Shown piece after piece: positions 36,352-46,513 of a stretch of DNA of 64,000 nucleotides. The DNA is from Leptolyngbya sp. NIES-3755 (GTDB taxonomy: Bacteria; Cyanobacteriota; Cyanobacteriia; Leptolyngbyales; Leptolyngbyaceae). Both the position numbers and the translations under genes were made by a program. The stretch covers positions 2,241,030 to 2,305,029 of the forward strand of contig AP017308.1 of NCBI GenBank assembly GCA_001548435.1, in the 5' to 3' direction. The notes beneath the pieces were generated by a model, which did not search any database, was not told the origin of the DNA, and saw only the letters and a list, made by a program, of their open reading frames with translations. Numbering within the stretch: the first letter of the stretch is position 1; each line of letters starts with the position of its first letter.

Positions 36352-36713
36352 TTTCTGGAATTGTTATCGATAGACACGCAATCGTTGCATTACCCGTCTT
36401 CCTTCCGAACGGCGCAACTTTTCCGATTGAATTTGTCGTAGATACAGGTTTCACAGATTGCCTGTGTTTGCCGCCTGATGCTGTTGCCTTGTTACAGTTG
36501 CCGTTCCTTCTCGATCTTCGGGTGAATTTGGCAGATGATAGCCGAACTGTAGTTCCCGTTCATCAAGCGATGATCCTTTGGAATGGACAGGAACGAGCCG
36601 TTCGTGTCTTTGCCACAGGACGACGACCTCTGATTGGAACAGCTTTACTTGCTGAGCAAGAACTGGTGATCCAGTTTACGGAAGAGGGATTAGTCACGAT
36701 CGATAACCTATAA
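36348..36713 (+). CDS. Retropepsin-like (clan AA) aspartic protease
   Basis: A 121-residue protein with a GTG start. FVVDTGFTDCLCLP carries the D-T-G catalytic motif, and the C-terminal hydrophobic block PLIGTALLAEQELVIQF matches the flap and core of single-domain retropepsins. It would act as a dimer, probably in the cytosol, because no signal peptide is seen. It is coupled to the preceding small gene. Substrate unknown. Confidence 0.78.
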   Translation: MISGIVIDRHAIVALPVFLPNGATFPIEFVVDTGFTDCLCLPPDAVALLQLPFLLDLRVNLADDSRTVVPVHQAMILWNGQERAVRVFATGRRPLIGTALLAEQELVIQFTEEGLVTIDNL

Positions 36714-36840
36714 AATTCTTCTGCGTATCATAGAGAACACACCCTTCTTCAATAGGAAAAATTGCTTAATCATCTGTAACCCTTCGGTGATAAGCTAACC
36801 TGTGGCGAATAAGCGCAATTCGTGCATACACAATCGTTGA

Positions 36841-38322
<1,482 letters not shown>

Positions 38323-38383
38323 CTCTCACGGGTGCAGACTGATCCGCACCCTGATCTTTGTTCATTATTCATCCTTAATTACT

Positions 38384-38794
38384 ATGGCTTTAACGGTTCG
38401 CGTCATTGCGCCAGATAAAACAGTCTGGGATTCTTCGGCGGAAGAAGTGATTCTTCCTAGCACCACAGGGCAGCTTGGGATTTTATCCGGTCACGCTCCC
38501 CTGTTAACGGCACTCGAAACGGGCGTATTGCGCGTTCGATCGGATAAAAACTGGGTGCCGATCGCGGTTATGGGCGGCTTTGCAGAAGTTGAAAAGAACG
38601 AAGTGACGATTTTGGTGAATGGAGCGGAGCGCGGCGAATCGATCGATCTCGATGCGGCTCGCACTGCTTACACTGAAGCTGAAGCGAAGTTCGCTCAAGC
38701 GGATCAAGGCGGCTCGAAACAGGAACAATTGCAGGCAACTCAAGCTCTGAAACGCGCTCGCGCTCGTCTTCAAGCGGCTGGCGGTCAGGTTTAG
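38384..38794 (+). CDS. atpC: ATP synthase F1 subunit epsilon
   Basis: A 136-residue epsilon subunit (called atpE in chloroplast naming) that couples rotation and restrains ATP hydrolysis. The N-terminal beta sandwich ([36 protein letters not shown]) and the helical C-terminus ([17 protein letters not shown]) are typical. It follows the beta gene and ends 24 bases before an intrinsic terminator. Confidence 0.96.
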   Translation: MALTVRVIAPDKTVWDSSAEEVILPSTTGQLGILSGHAPLLTALETGVLRVRSDKNWVPIAVMGGFAEVEKNEVTILVNGAERGESIDLDAARTAYTEAEAKFAQADQGGSKQEQLQATQALKRARARLQAAGGQV

Positions 38795-38818
38795 AGTTGG
38801 GTTTAGAAGATTGGAAAG

Positions 38819-38842
38819 GAGGGACGATGTGCCCTCTTTTTT
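38819..38842 (+). terminator. Intrinsic terminator of the atpD-atpC operon
   Basis: GAGGG (38819-38823) pairs with CCCTC (38832-38836) across an eight-base loop and is followed by six T residues. Its position just after atpC fits the end of the operon. Confidence 0.8.
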
Positions 38843-38947
38843 CATGCTGTTTCGGGCTGCATGAAGTTTAGATAAAGAGTATTCTTCCTATGAAACCTTC
38901 ACGGCTAGATTAACTTCTAGACAAATGAACTTCTGCAACCACAACCG

Positions 38948-39580
38948 ATGAATCGCAAAACCTGCCTGATTGCTGCGGGCTTGATTGGACTCTGTTTTAG
39001 CGCTCCGATCGCGATCCAAGCCGCACCGAAACCGCTTAGTTCTACGATCGCTTCTGCCTCGTCTCCGTCTTCTCGAACTGCCGAACTGACTCGAAACATC
39101 AGTGCGGTAGAAGTGGAAAAAGCAATTCTTCTTGGTGAATTGACCCCAGATACTCTGGCGCTTGACGAACTCAACAAGCGCTACACAAACTTAATGCTGC
39201 AACTGAGACAGCTTGAACCTGCCCGTTATCAAGCATTGGCAGCTTCTGCAACTGAGACAGCATTAGCAAGGAAGATTGCTGAACTAGATGTGGAAAGAGC
39301 GATCGCGCTATCTCGTTTCACCATTGATGCGCCAGTTGTTCAAACGATCGCTCGACAAAGTCTCATGCTAGAAGCACGACTGAAACAGATCCAACCTACT
39401 CGCTATCAAGCTTTAGCTAGATCAGCAATGCAATCTGCACTCCAAGCTAAAATCGCCGAGTTGCAGGCTCTCTATCAGCAAGAAGATCGAAGACTGATTC
39501 CTTCTGCACCGAGTCAACAGACTTTAAAGACTCAAATTTTTGAACTGAATCGGAGATTAGCTGAAGTCCCGAAAAACTAA
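38948..39580 (+). CDS. Secreted helical hypothetical protein with internal repeat
   Basis: A 210-residue protein with a signal peptide cut near IAIQAAP. The mature part is helical and carries a duplicated block: RYQALAASATETALARKIAE and RYQALARSAMQSALQAKIAE, each preceded by a helix with a Leu/Arg pattern. I do not recognise the family. It lies after the ATP synthase operon terminator and is probably expressed alone. Confidence 0.65.
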   Translation: MNRKTCLIAAGLIGLCFSAPIAIQAAPKPLSSTIASASSPSSRTAELTRNISAVEVEKAILLGELTPDTLALDELNKRYTNLMLQLRQLEPARYQALAASATETALARKIAELDVERAIALSRFTIDAPVVQTIARQSLMLEARLKQIQPTRYQALARSAMQSALQAKIAELQALYQQEDRRLIPSAPSQQTLKTQIFELNRRLAEVPKN

Positions 39581-39626
39581 TTTCTAGTTGAGGCTAAGCG
39601 ATCGTTGAACTTGGTCGATCGACAAA

Positions 39627-39833
39627 TTAAGCGCGATCGCGGCTCTGAAATGATTTGATTCGATGCCCTAACCACTCATTGAACCATTGTTCTGCGATCG
39701 CGAAACAAACATCCCCTCTCTGATCATCCCAAATCGAAACACCAAATCTTTCTTCTAGAAGCTTTGCGCTTTGATATCTCATAAAACGTCGATCGTGCTT
39801 CAGAGATTTATAAACCCGAACTACAGGAATCAA
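39627..39833 (-). CDS. Short hypothetical protein or gene remnant
   Basis: A 68-codon frame on the minus strand beginning at a TTG; the frame is open a little further upstream (FWWLEQQKP) with no ATG. The product, basic then acidic (KSLKHDRRFMRYQSAKLLEERFG), looks protein-like rather than random, but lacks a start signal. It may be the 3' end of a decayed gene. Confidence 0.3.
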   Translation of the reverse strand: MIPVVRVYKSLKHDRRFMRYQSAKLLEERFGVSIWDDQRGDVCFAIAEQWFNEWLGHRIKSFQSRDRA

Positions 39834-39944
39834 TGGCTTTTGTTGTTCAAGCCACCAAAATCATGACCTGTTCCAGACGCACAAGCTGAGCAGCAACATC
39901 ATCCACCATGCTAAAGTAGCTCATCCAGAATTGTATCGGTTGAA

Positions 39945-40280
39945 ATGAAATTGCCAAATGGTGAAAATGCTCAGCTTGGAGATAAGGTTGAGCGGTATTG
40001 CCTAAATCTTGAACATTCTAGAGGCGGAAATAAAGCCATTCTTTTTCAAAGCCGTCTTGGAATCACATTAGGCAATCAAGAAATTCTAAAAATGGCTTTA
40101 TTGGAAGCGGCAATCAGTGGCGACGCTATGATTTACAAAGAAGACCGATATGGAATTCACTACGATATTAAACTCCTACTCGAAACTGAGGTAGGCTCGT
40201 CTTTGATCCTAAGCTGCTGGATTATTCGCAACGACGAAGACTTTCCCAGATTAACGAATGCTTATCCTGTCGATCGCTAA
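39945..40280 (+). CDS. DUF6883-like protein
   Basis: A 111-residue protein with MKLPNGENAQL at the start, then KVERYCLNLEHSRGGNKAILFQSRLGI and a C-terminal RYGIHYDIKLLLET with SLILSCWII. This is the pattern of DUF6883, a small domain also found at the C-terminus of bacterial toxins. The next gene, 12 bases downstream, is a DUF4926 protein, its common partner. A toxin-antitoxin role is inferred from the pairing. Confidence 0.72.
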   Translation: MKLPNGENAQLGDKVERYCLNLEHSRGGNKAILFQSRLGITLGNQEILKMALLEAAISGDAMIYKEDRYGIHYDIKLLLETEVGSSLILSCWIIRNDEDFPRLTNAYPVDR

Positions 40281-40292
40281 GAGGATTTCTTC

Positions 40293-40535
40293 ATGGCAAT
40301 GATTCAAGAATATGACGTAGTTGCATTAACTGAGGACACTCCAGCAACTCATAAAACAACCCATCAGTCGATCGTGCTACGGCGTGGACAGGTAGGAACC
40401 GTGTTAATGACATTCGAGGATGAAGCCTGCTTGGTTGATTTTGCTGATCCTCAAGGAATGACCTACGCAATGGAGACAATTCCGCTCAGTCGATTGCTCT
40501 TATTACTACAAGAACCGGAAGTTGTGTCTGCTTGA
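40293..40535 (+). CDS. DUF4926 protein
   Basis: An 80-residue protein with the DUF4926 pattern: EYDVVALTEDTP, then LRRGQVGTVLMTF, and a short SH3-like beta barrel ending YAMETIPLSRLLLL. It commonly follows DUF6883 genes, as here. GAGGA lies before ATG 40293; ATG 40299 is possible. Its stop overlaps a TTG start of a further small gene. Confidence 0.75.
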   Translation: MAMIQEYDVVALTEDTPATHKTTHQSIVLRRGQVGTVLMTFEDEACLVDFADPQGMTYAMETIPLSRLLLLLQEPEVVSA

Positions 40536-40693
40536 TAAAACCTGAGCTATTTGATCGAATTGAACTTCTAATTGCTTTGCCACAGCAGAGAATACGAGTT
40601 GGAGAGCAAGGCGCGATCGTGGAACAACTCCCAGACGATCGACGTAAGCAAGTTTTAGAGTTTGCACAATCTCTTGTTTTAAAGAGTCGTTAG
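40532..40693 (+). CDS. Very short DUF4926/DUF2281-like protein
   Basis: A 53-residue frame begins at TTG 40532, overlapping the previous stop as TTGA, and ends at TAG 40691-40693. The first half (PELFDRIELLIALPQQ, then RVGEQGAIVEQL) is DUF4926-like. The second half (LPDDRRKQVLEFAQSL) is like DUF2281 antitoxins. It could be a small coupled antitoxin or a relic of two fused gene ends. The minus-strand frame across the same bases is not protein-like. Confidence 0.5.
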   Translation: MIKPELFDRIELLIALPQQRIRVGEQGAIVEQLPDDRRKQVLEFAQSLVLKSR

Positions 40694-40699
40694 ATAAAC

Positions 40700-40969
40700 T
40701 CATCCATCTATCTGATCTTTTCCCCAATACAATCGTGTGAATTCTGCTGCTGCGGCTGGATCAATTCGCTCCAATCCATCTCGAATTTCAAGAATTGCAT
40801 CACCGACGGGATCTGCAAAATTGTTCACCCATCGATTTACGTTCGATCGACCAATTCCCATTTCGACAGCTAAACGGTTCTGACTAATTCCAAAGTCTTC
40901 TAGAACCTGTCTCAGAGCTTGACCTGCTTTCCCCATTCCTAAATGCTGCACAAGCTCCTTGAAGAGCAA
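40700..40969 (-). CDS. XRE-family helix-turn-helix protein
   Basis: An 89-residue protein with an HTH of the Xre/Cro type: LRQVLEDFGISQNRLAVEMGI and SNVNRWVNNFADPVGDAIL. The C-terminal helices (LERIDPAAAAEFTRLYW) are typical of small cyanobacterial XRE regulators. It converges on the DUF6883/DUF4926 group with 6 bases between and may regulate it. The short gap at 40970-41107 toward the next plus-strand gene is a divergent promoter region. Confidence 0.78.
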   Translation of the reverse strand: MLFKELVQHLGMGKAGQALRQVLEDFGISQNRLAVEMGIGRSNVNRWVNNFADPVGDAILEIRDGLERIDPAAAAEFTRLYWGKDQIDG

Positions 40970-41107
40970 TGTTCCATATATGTGTCAATGTGGTAGGATA
41001 TGAATGTCTCATTAAAGGGACACTCATTCGCAAACCAAAAGCCAGTGCTTAGCAGCGACCAACTCCCAGCACTGGCTCGAAATCACCATACAAAAATGGA
41101 GACAGAT

Positions 41108-41284
41108 ATGATTATGCCTTATCAGGAGCGGATTGCTCCTTGGATTGTCGTGCAACTTTTACCGAAAATGCAGCGGGTGGTACGCGGAAGGTATCGAAGT
41201 CGATTGGATGCTGAGGGACATTTAACCGTGTTACAGCGACAGTTGCCACACTACGAATTTGTGCTGCTATTTGATGGCGGTTGA
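41108..41284 (+). CDS. Conserved small cyanobacterial protein
   Basis: A 58-residue basic protein: IAPWIVVQLLPKMQRVVRG, then YRSRLDAEGHLTVLQRQL and an FVLLFDGG end. ATG 41108 is chosen because GGAG lies six bases before it; a frame from 41000 adds 36 unlikely residues. Its last 34 bases overlap the convergent phosphatase gene. The protein looks cyanobacteria-specific; function unknown. Confidence 0.65.
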   Translation: MIMPYQERIAPWIVVQLLPKMQRVVRGRYRSRLDAEGHLTVLQRQLPHYEFVLLFDGG

Positions 41285-42711
41285 TCTTTCGTCGGTTTGA
41301 CCCGCATTACAACCAGCGTCATATCATCCGAATTCGGATTGCCCATGCCAATAAACTGCTGCACACAATCGAATAAGTACTTGAGAATGTGTTGAGGATC
41401 GTCAAAATGCTGACATGCCCAACGAAATGCACTGATCAGATTTTCCTCATCAAATCGCTGTCCGTATTGATTGGCTGCATCGGTAAAACCATCGGTGTAG
41501 TAGATCAGCGTATCTCCCGGTTCTAATTGCACTTGGGCATCCTGGAACTGAGTTTCGATGTCTAAACCGATTAGCATTCCATGAGTATCCAACCGTTTGA
41601 TTGTATTGGTCGCAGCTTGCCAGAGTAACGGTGGATTATGTGCCGCATTGCTATAGGACAGTAAGCGAGTTTTCGGATCGTACTCGGAATAAAACAGCGT
41701 TACAAACCGATTCGAGTTTTCTAAATCGGCGTACATGACTTGATTGAGATGCTGCAAAATTCGGGCGGGAGAGTGACCGTTTAAGACTTCAGCCCGAAGC
41801 ATTCCACGAGTCATAGTCATAATTAGACCTGCGGGGACACCTTTGCCCATCACGTCCCCGATCGCTAAACTCCATCTGCCATCCGAATTGTTCGGATTCG
41901 CTTTTCGAGTTTGTCCATAATCAGCGGGAATAAAGTCGTAATAGTCACCTCCCACTCGATTCGCGGTTTTACACAGGGCGGCAAGTTCGATGCCATCGAT
42001 CGCAGGACATTGACGCGGTAAGAGGCGTAATTGAATATCGGCACCAATTTCGAGTTCTCGATCGAGGCGTTCTTTTTTCTTCAGTTCGACCGTGAGTTCA
42101 TCATTCTCGATCGCGACTGCGGTTTGATCTGCCACGAGTCGAACTAATTTTTGGCGGGTTTCTGTCCAAGCGTAATCCGGTTCTCGACTAAAGACATACA
42201 GCCGACCGCGTTCGTTAGTTTTAACTAAAATTCCAGTGCCGAAGATTTGAATTTCTCCGCCTAAATGTCGGGTAATTTGGTGATCGAGCATTGCGACCAC
42301 TTGAGACGATCGAGCCAGTGCCTCTCCGGGGGGCAATCCGGTTAACGAGGCGGTAATTTGACGAGTCGCAATTTCTAAACCTTTTCGGAGTTCTTGACCC
42401 CACATCGCATCCTGACAATGCAGCCGTTCTAATTTCACCTGACCATTCGGGCGGAACAAAATTAATGCACCGCCGTCAGCATCAGTAACACGACTTGCCA
42501 TCAGGGGGATAAGTTCCAGAAATTGATTGAGATTGCTGAAACTACGAAGCGCGAAACCGAGTGAGCTTAATAAATCTTGAATTTTATGCTGCTCCCGATT
42601 CAGGCGTGCCACCAGTTCCTTGAGGGCAAACACTGGCGTTACGTCTGGGGAACCTGAGTTATTGCGCTCAGGAGGTTGAGAAGAGGGACGGGGAAGGGGC
42701 ACAGCAGTCAT
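41251..42711 (-). CDS. GAF-domain PP2C-type (RsbU-like) serine phosphatase
   Basis: A 486-residue signalling protein. A short coiled N-terminus is followed by a GAF domain (about 50-205) and a linker helix (DELTVELKKKERLDRELEIGA). A SpoIIE/RsbU phosphatase domain follows (about 235-475) with metal-binding Asp in NRVGGDYYDFI, AIGDVMGKGVPAG and DTLIYYTDGFTDA. Such enzymes dephosphorylate anti-anti-sigma (STAS) proteins in partner-switching pathways. No anti-sigma partner is adjacent. The 316 bases upstream (42712-43027) hold no recognised gene. Confidence 0.9.
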   Translation of the reverse strand: MTAVPLPRPSSQPPERNNSGSPDVTPVFALKELVARLNREQHKIQDLLSSLGFALRSFSNLNQFLELIPLMASRVTDADGGALILFRPNGQVKLERLHCQDAMWGQELRKGLEIATRQITASLTGLPPGEALARSSQVVAMLDHQITRHLGGEIQIFGTGILVKTNERGRLYVFSREPDYAWTETRQKLVRLVADQTAVAIENDELTVELKKKERLDRELEIGADIQLRLLPRQCPAIDGIELAALCKTANRVGGDYYDFIPADYGQTRKANPNNSDGRWSLAIGDVMGKGVPAGLIMTMTRGMLRAEVLNGHSPARILQHLNQVMYADLENSNRFVTLFYSEYDPKTRLLSYSNAAHNPPLLWQAATNTIKRLDTHGMLIGLDIETQFQDAQVQLEPGDTLIYYTDGFTDAANQYGQRFDEENLISAFRWACQHFDDPQHILKYLFDCVQQFIGMGNPNSDDMTLVVMRVKPTKDQPPSNSSTNS

Positions 42712-43027
42712 TCAAACTAGAGGTAAAAGAACGGAGTAGAAGGTTGCTCACCGGTCAAATCTAGCGAAACAACAATGTTAGCGAAGTTTGCTAAAAAGTG
42801 GCGGTCTCGTCGCGAATTTCGATCGCAGCTAATTTCTCAAATCTTCCCATCAGAAATCTTTATTCATCAGCCGTATCGAACTTATCCGAGCGGTTGGCAC
42901 TGATTATACACAGTTCCTCGATTTTGCGGATGTTTGCAACCTAGAACTTTCGTCTATTCTGTCGTTTTTTGTCAGGTCGCATCTGTGTTTGATGTATTCA
43001 TGACGCGGTAGAAAAAACCGGACAAAA

Positions 43028-43702
43028 TTAGAGCACGAATTGGTCGTAGCCGCAGTTGGCACAGTTTACATAGTGTCCTCGCCAGCGAACTAATTCACCA
43101 CAGGTCGGACAGTGAAAGCTTAGATCGCCGTTGATGATGTTCGGCTGTTTGGGAGCGGCTTTGAGTTGCAACTGTTCGCGATAATTTTGAGTGGCAAGGT
43201 GTTGGGCTTGTTCGATCGTCCAACGCCGATCGGGCTTCAGAGTCGGAATTTGGCGAAAGGCATTCATGATTGTGTTGTCGCCAGAGATTTTGGCGATCGT
43301 CGATGCGATCGTTTTACAACAACTCTCAGGATTTTTAATCACTTGCGCTTCACTAAATCGAATCACGATCCAGCCGTGAGCAGTGAAAAATTGATTGCGC
43401 GATCGATCTTTGGGACAGTCTAGAAAGTGCAGCGGTTGGCGAGTATCGATCGTATAAGGTTCATCGATTTCGATGTCGATCGCCATATCTCGATCAAGAT
43501 AAGCAAAATCGGGAACATAAGGTTGATCCAATTCTGGGCGTTTCACCAGCAATCCGGTGTGAATCTTGCCGGGAAAATATCGCCATAAGTCGCGCTCAAA
43601 TTGGCTTTCCGATCGTCCGCGTGGTGCTTTATGATGAGTTCCGACTGGCGGCAATGGAAGTCGATCGAGGCTCGGAAATAAAATCGTGGGCAGTTTCTCC
43701 AT
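43028..43702 (-). CDS. PD-(D/E)XK-like nuclease with C-terminal zinc ribbon
   Basis: A 224-residue protein. The core YVPDFAYLDRDMAIDIEIDEPY has a PD-x(n)-ExD/E arrangement, and WIVIRFSEAQVIKNP follows, as in DUF559/Vsr-like nucleases. The C-terminus carries two CxxC pairs (HCPTCGELV and NCANCGYDQ), a zinc ribbon. ATG 43702 is chosen because it lies at the natural start; an in-frame extension to 43741 overlaps the promoter of the divergent uraH gene. Substrate unknown; nucleic-acid cleavage is inferred from the fold. Confidence 0.72.
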   Translation of the reverse strand: MEKLPTILFPSLDRLPLPPVGTHHKAPRGRSESQFERDLWRYFPGKIHTGLLVKRPELDQPYVPDFAYLDRDMAIDIEIDEPYTIDTRQPLHFLDCPKDRSRNQFFTAHGWIVIRFSEAQVIKNPESCCKTIASTIAKISGDNTIMNAFRQIPTLKPDRRWTIEQAQHLATQNYREQLQLKAAPKQPNIINGDLSFHCPTCGELVRWRGHYVNCANCGYDQFVL

Positions 43703-43743
43703 GCTTCCATTCTGCCGCTGAACTCTCAATCTGTGGGGCACTC

Positions 43744-44097
43744 ATGGGTAAGTTAACGACTCACGTTCTCGATACGGCTCACGGCTGTCCAGCAGCAAAT
43801 TTGAAGATCGAACTTTGGTCGATCGATTCCGATCAGAAAGTATGTCTGAAAACAGTGACCACCAATTCTGATGGTCGAACTGATAGCCCGATGTTGAGCG
43901 AGTCAGAAATTAAAGTCGGAACGTATGAGTTAGTGTTCGCGATCGGAGATTATTTCGCGACAAAATCCACGAATGCAACCGAGCCAAGATTTCTCGATCG
44001 CGTTCCCATTCAATTCGGAATTTCCGATACAAACGCTCATTATCATGTTCCGCTACTTGCTTCTCCGTGGTCGTACAGTACCTATCGAGGAAGTTAG
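43744..44097 (+). CDS. uraH: 5-hydroxyisourate hydrolase (transthyretin-like)
   Basis: A 117-residue enzyme of purine breakdown that hydrolyses 5-hydroxyisourate to OHCU. Active-site elements are present: His in TTHVLDTAHG, Arg in NSDGRTD, His in NAHYHVPLL, and the C-terminal YRGS. ATG 43744 begins the conserved domain. It forms a homotetramer in the cytosol. It is divergent from the nuclease gene and overlaps the GDSL gene by four bases at the 3' end. No other uric-acid genes are in the window. Confidence 0.93.
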   Translation: MGKLTTHVLDTAHGCPAANLKIELWSIDSDQKVCLKTVTTNSDGRTDSPMLSESEIKVGTYELVFAIGDYFATKSTNATEPRFLDRVPIQFGISDTNAHYHVPLLASPWSYSTYRGS

Positions 44098-44804
44098 CGC
44101 GAACTCACAGCAGAATTATTCAAAAGATTCAAAAGCACTTTGCGATAGATAACTTTTCCGCTGTCATTGAGATGAACGCCATCGAAAGTCACTTCTTGTT
44201 TGAGACTACGATCGCGAAACAGCGGTTGAATTTCATTGCTAATTAGTTTCACATCTTGTTCGGCTGCGACTTGCCGAATTAACTCGCTAATTTCATCGAC
44301 TCGATCGAGCGTTCCTGCAACATCCGGGTTGTAACTCGCTTCGACTGTGGAATAGAACGCGGGAATCAACGTAATTTCGGATGCGCCTAGAGTGCGAGTG
44401 ATCGTGACGATTTGGCGGAGATTATTTTTGAAAGCGCGATCGCTAATTGAGAACATCGCATCGTTTGTGCCGATCGCAATCACGGCTTTTTGACATTGTA
44501 CGTTCCCTGCTTTCAACTGTTTCAATTGTTCAAGCAGAGAAACTGAACTCATTCCGCCCATCGCAAAATTGTAGTTCGATTGTCCGAGTGTATTACCGAG
44601 TGCAGACGAAATCGAATCTCCGAATACACAGCCGTTGTAGCGTTTTCCAGTCGTTGCAGTAATTTGAGATTGCACCTTAGAGCGCCACCAATCCACAGTG
44701 GGCAGCTTATCTACTTTTGGAGAAGAAATTGCAGGCAAAACAGTAGGCGAACCAACCAGAAGCGCGAATCCAAGTAATAAACTGAGTTTGAAAGAGCGCT
44801 TCAT
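44094..44804 (-). CDS. Secreted SGNH/GDSL hydrolase
   Basis: A 236-residue exported esterase-like protein with a signal peptide (LSLLLGFALLVGSPTVLPAIS). The SGNH blocks are present: FGDSIS (catalytic Ser), FAMGGMS (Gly), IGTNDAM (Asn) and DGVHLND (catalytic Asp-His). The substrate may be an acetylated sugar or lipid. The 458 bases upstream to the next plus-strand gene hold only a doubtful 48-codon frame (45001-45147). Confidence 0.85.
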   Translation of the reverse strand: MKRSFKLSLLLGFALLVGSPTVLPAISSPKVDKLPTVDWWRSKVQSQITATTGKRYNGCVFGDSISSALGNTLGQSNYNFAMGGMSSVSLLEQLKQLKAGNVQCQKAVIAIGTNDAMFSISDRAFKNNLRQIVTITRTLGASEITLIPAFYSTVEASYNPDVAGTLDRVDEISELIRQVAAEQDVKLISNEIQPLFRDRSLKQEVTFDGVHLNDSGKVIYRKVLLNLLNNSAVSSR

Positions 44805-45262
44805 GCCGACGGTTTCTCCTAATGAATTAGCTTTATTCGCTACCAGTGTGATGGATAAACCTTTAATATTTCACACTCGTAATGATGAATTGCAGACTGA
44901 ACTAAAGTTAGATTTCCCCAAAATCTTGATCGCATCAGGACGGATCGATCGAACTGCTTTTCTCTGAACTTTAACGAAATAATTCGTTTCTTAACAAATC
45001 ATGAAACGATCGCTTTATGCAAGCCTGAATTCTAGAAGCGAGTTGTATGAGGCGATTCAGCGATCGGGCACATCCGAGCTAAATTTTACGTCAGCCAAAA
45101 TGTCGATCGTATTTCGCAGTGATGACGATTCGATGTCACACACTTAGATAAAGATTTGACTTGTCTTTTTCTCCTGTCCCGATGGGGCGACGCAATGCCT
45201 GTACACTGTAGGGCTAGTTATTGCAGCCCGCTTAATTTGTTCTGAGGTTGATAGAGTTTCTC

Positions 45263-46513
45263 ATGCTGACTCAATTTCGCGTTCGGTTCCAGCACTGGAG
45301 AAAAGCGGTTCTGATCCCGCTCTTTTTGGTGTCTTTATTCACCGTTGTCTTCACTGGAACACCTGGAATGGCTCAAATTGAAGTGCCGCAAATCGAAACC
45401 CCCAGCGTAACTTCTCCGATCGTTCCGGCTCCTGTTCCAGTTGTTCGCCCAGAGATCCGGGGCGTATGGCTCACGTTGAACGATCTCGATGTCATGAAAG
45501 ACCGCACGAAAGTTCAAGAGGCGATGAATCAATTGGGTCGTCTGAACTTTAATACGATTTATCCAGTGATTTGGAATTCGGGATATGTGACTTATCCCAG
45601 TGCGATCGCTCAACAACAAGGGATTCAACCTTTCGTTTATCGTGGCTCAGACGGACATGACATTCTCGCGGATCTAGTCGATCGTGCTCATGGTCGAGGC
45701 TTATTAGTCGTGCCTTGGTTCGAGTTCGGGTTCATGACTCCGCTCACCTCCGAACTCGCTGTGAATCATCCTAATTGGCTCACTCAGCAACGGAACGGTG
45801 AACAAACTTCAATCAGTGGTGCGGGTGAAGTTGCTTGGCTCAATCCCTTCCACCCTGAAGTACAGCAGTTTATTACCTCACTCGTGGTCGAAGCGGTGAC
45901 TCAATATAATGTCGATGGAATTCAGTTCGATGACAATATGAGCCTGCCGCGTGAGTTTGGCTATGATGCGTACACTCGCGCTTTATATAAGAGGGAAACC
46001 AAGAAGGATGTCCCGAACAACCCCGCTGATCAAGCTTGGATGCGGTGGAGAGCGAACAAGATTACGGCGTTTATGGCACAACTGAAAAAGGCAGTTCGCG
46101 ATCGTAAACCAAACGCGATCGTATCGATCTCCCCGAATTACTTCGATTTCGCCTACAAGTTCCATTTGCAAGACTGGGTGGCTTGGGTGCAGCAAGGAAT
46201 TGCAGATGAACTGATCATGCAGGTGTATCGATCGGACTTGCAAAGCTTTGTTCAAAAGCTAACTCGTCCAGAGGTTCAAATCGCTCAGCAACGGATTCCG
46301 ACTGGAATTGGTATTTTTACCGGACAAAGAACAAATCCCGTGTCGATTCGCCAAATTCAAGAGCAGACTCAAGCAGCCCGCGATCGCGGTTTAGGAGTTG
46401 CATATTTCTACTACGAAAGCCTCTGGGATATTGCCCCTGAACCTGTGAGCGATCGACAGGCAGGATTCCAAGCATTATTTCCAGAACCCGCTTATCGATC
46501 GTCACTTCGGTAA
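45263..46513 (+). CDS. Exported glycoside hydrolase, GHL10/YngK-like (DUF187)
   Basis: A 416-residue protein with an N-terminal signal or anchor (LIPLFLVSLFTVVFTG) and a proline-rich linker. A TIM-barrel domain follows: EIRGVWLTLNDLDVM, NFNTIYPVIWNSGYVTYPS, LLVVPWFEFGF and DGIQFDDNMSLP. The Asp pair in QFDDN lies where the family places acidic catalytic residues. It may act on peptidoglycan or an exopolysaccharide outside the membrane. ATG 45263 is preferred over a TTG at 45248. Confidence 0.85.
   Translation: MLTQFRVRFQHWRKAVLIPLFLVSLFTVVFTGTPGMAQIEVPQIETPSVTSPIVPAPVPVVRPEIRGVWLTLNDLDVMKDRTKVQEAMNQLGRLNFNTIYPVIWNSGYVTYPSAIAQQQGIQPFVYRGSDGHDILADLVDRAHGRGLLVVPWFEFGFMTPLTSELAVNHPNWLTQQRNGEQTSISGAGEVAWLNPFHPEVQQFITSLVVEAVTQYNVDGIQFDDNMSLPREFGYDAYTRALYKRETKKDVPNNPADQAWMRWRANKITAFMAQLKKAVRDRKPNAIVSISPNYFDFAYKFHLQDWVAWVQQGIADELIMQVYRSDLQSFVQKLTRPEVQIAQQRIPTGIGIFTGQRTNPVSIRQIQEQTQAARDRGLGVAYFYYESLWDIAPEPVSDRQAGFQALFPEPAYRSSLR

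Noticed and set aside
40506-40727. Minus-strand frame between the DUF4926 and XRE genes
   Set aside because: The plus strand over the same bases gives antitoxin-like sequence coupled to the previous gene; the minus frame has no recognisable pattern.
44802-44967. A short plus-strand frame (MPTVSPNELALF...) divergent from the GDSL gene
   Set aside because: No ribosome site separate from the divergent promoter and no protein-like motif; likely chance.
45001-45147. A 48-codon plus-strand frame starting with ATG in the gap before the glycoside hydrolase gene
   Set aside because: No ribosome site, no recognised motif, and composition like the surrounding intergenic DNA; kept only as a possibility.
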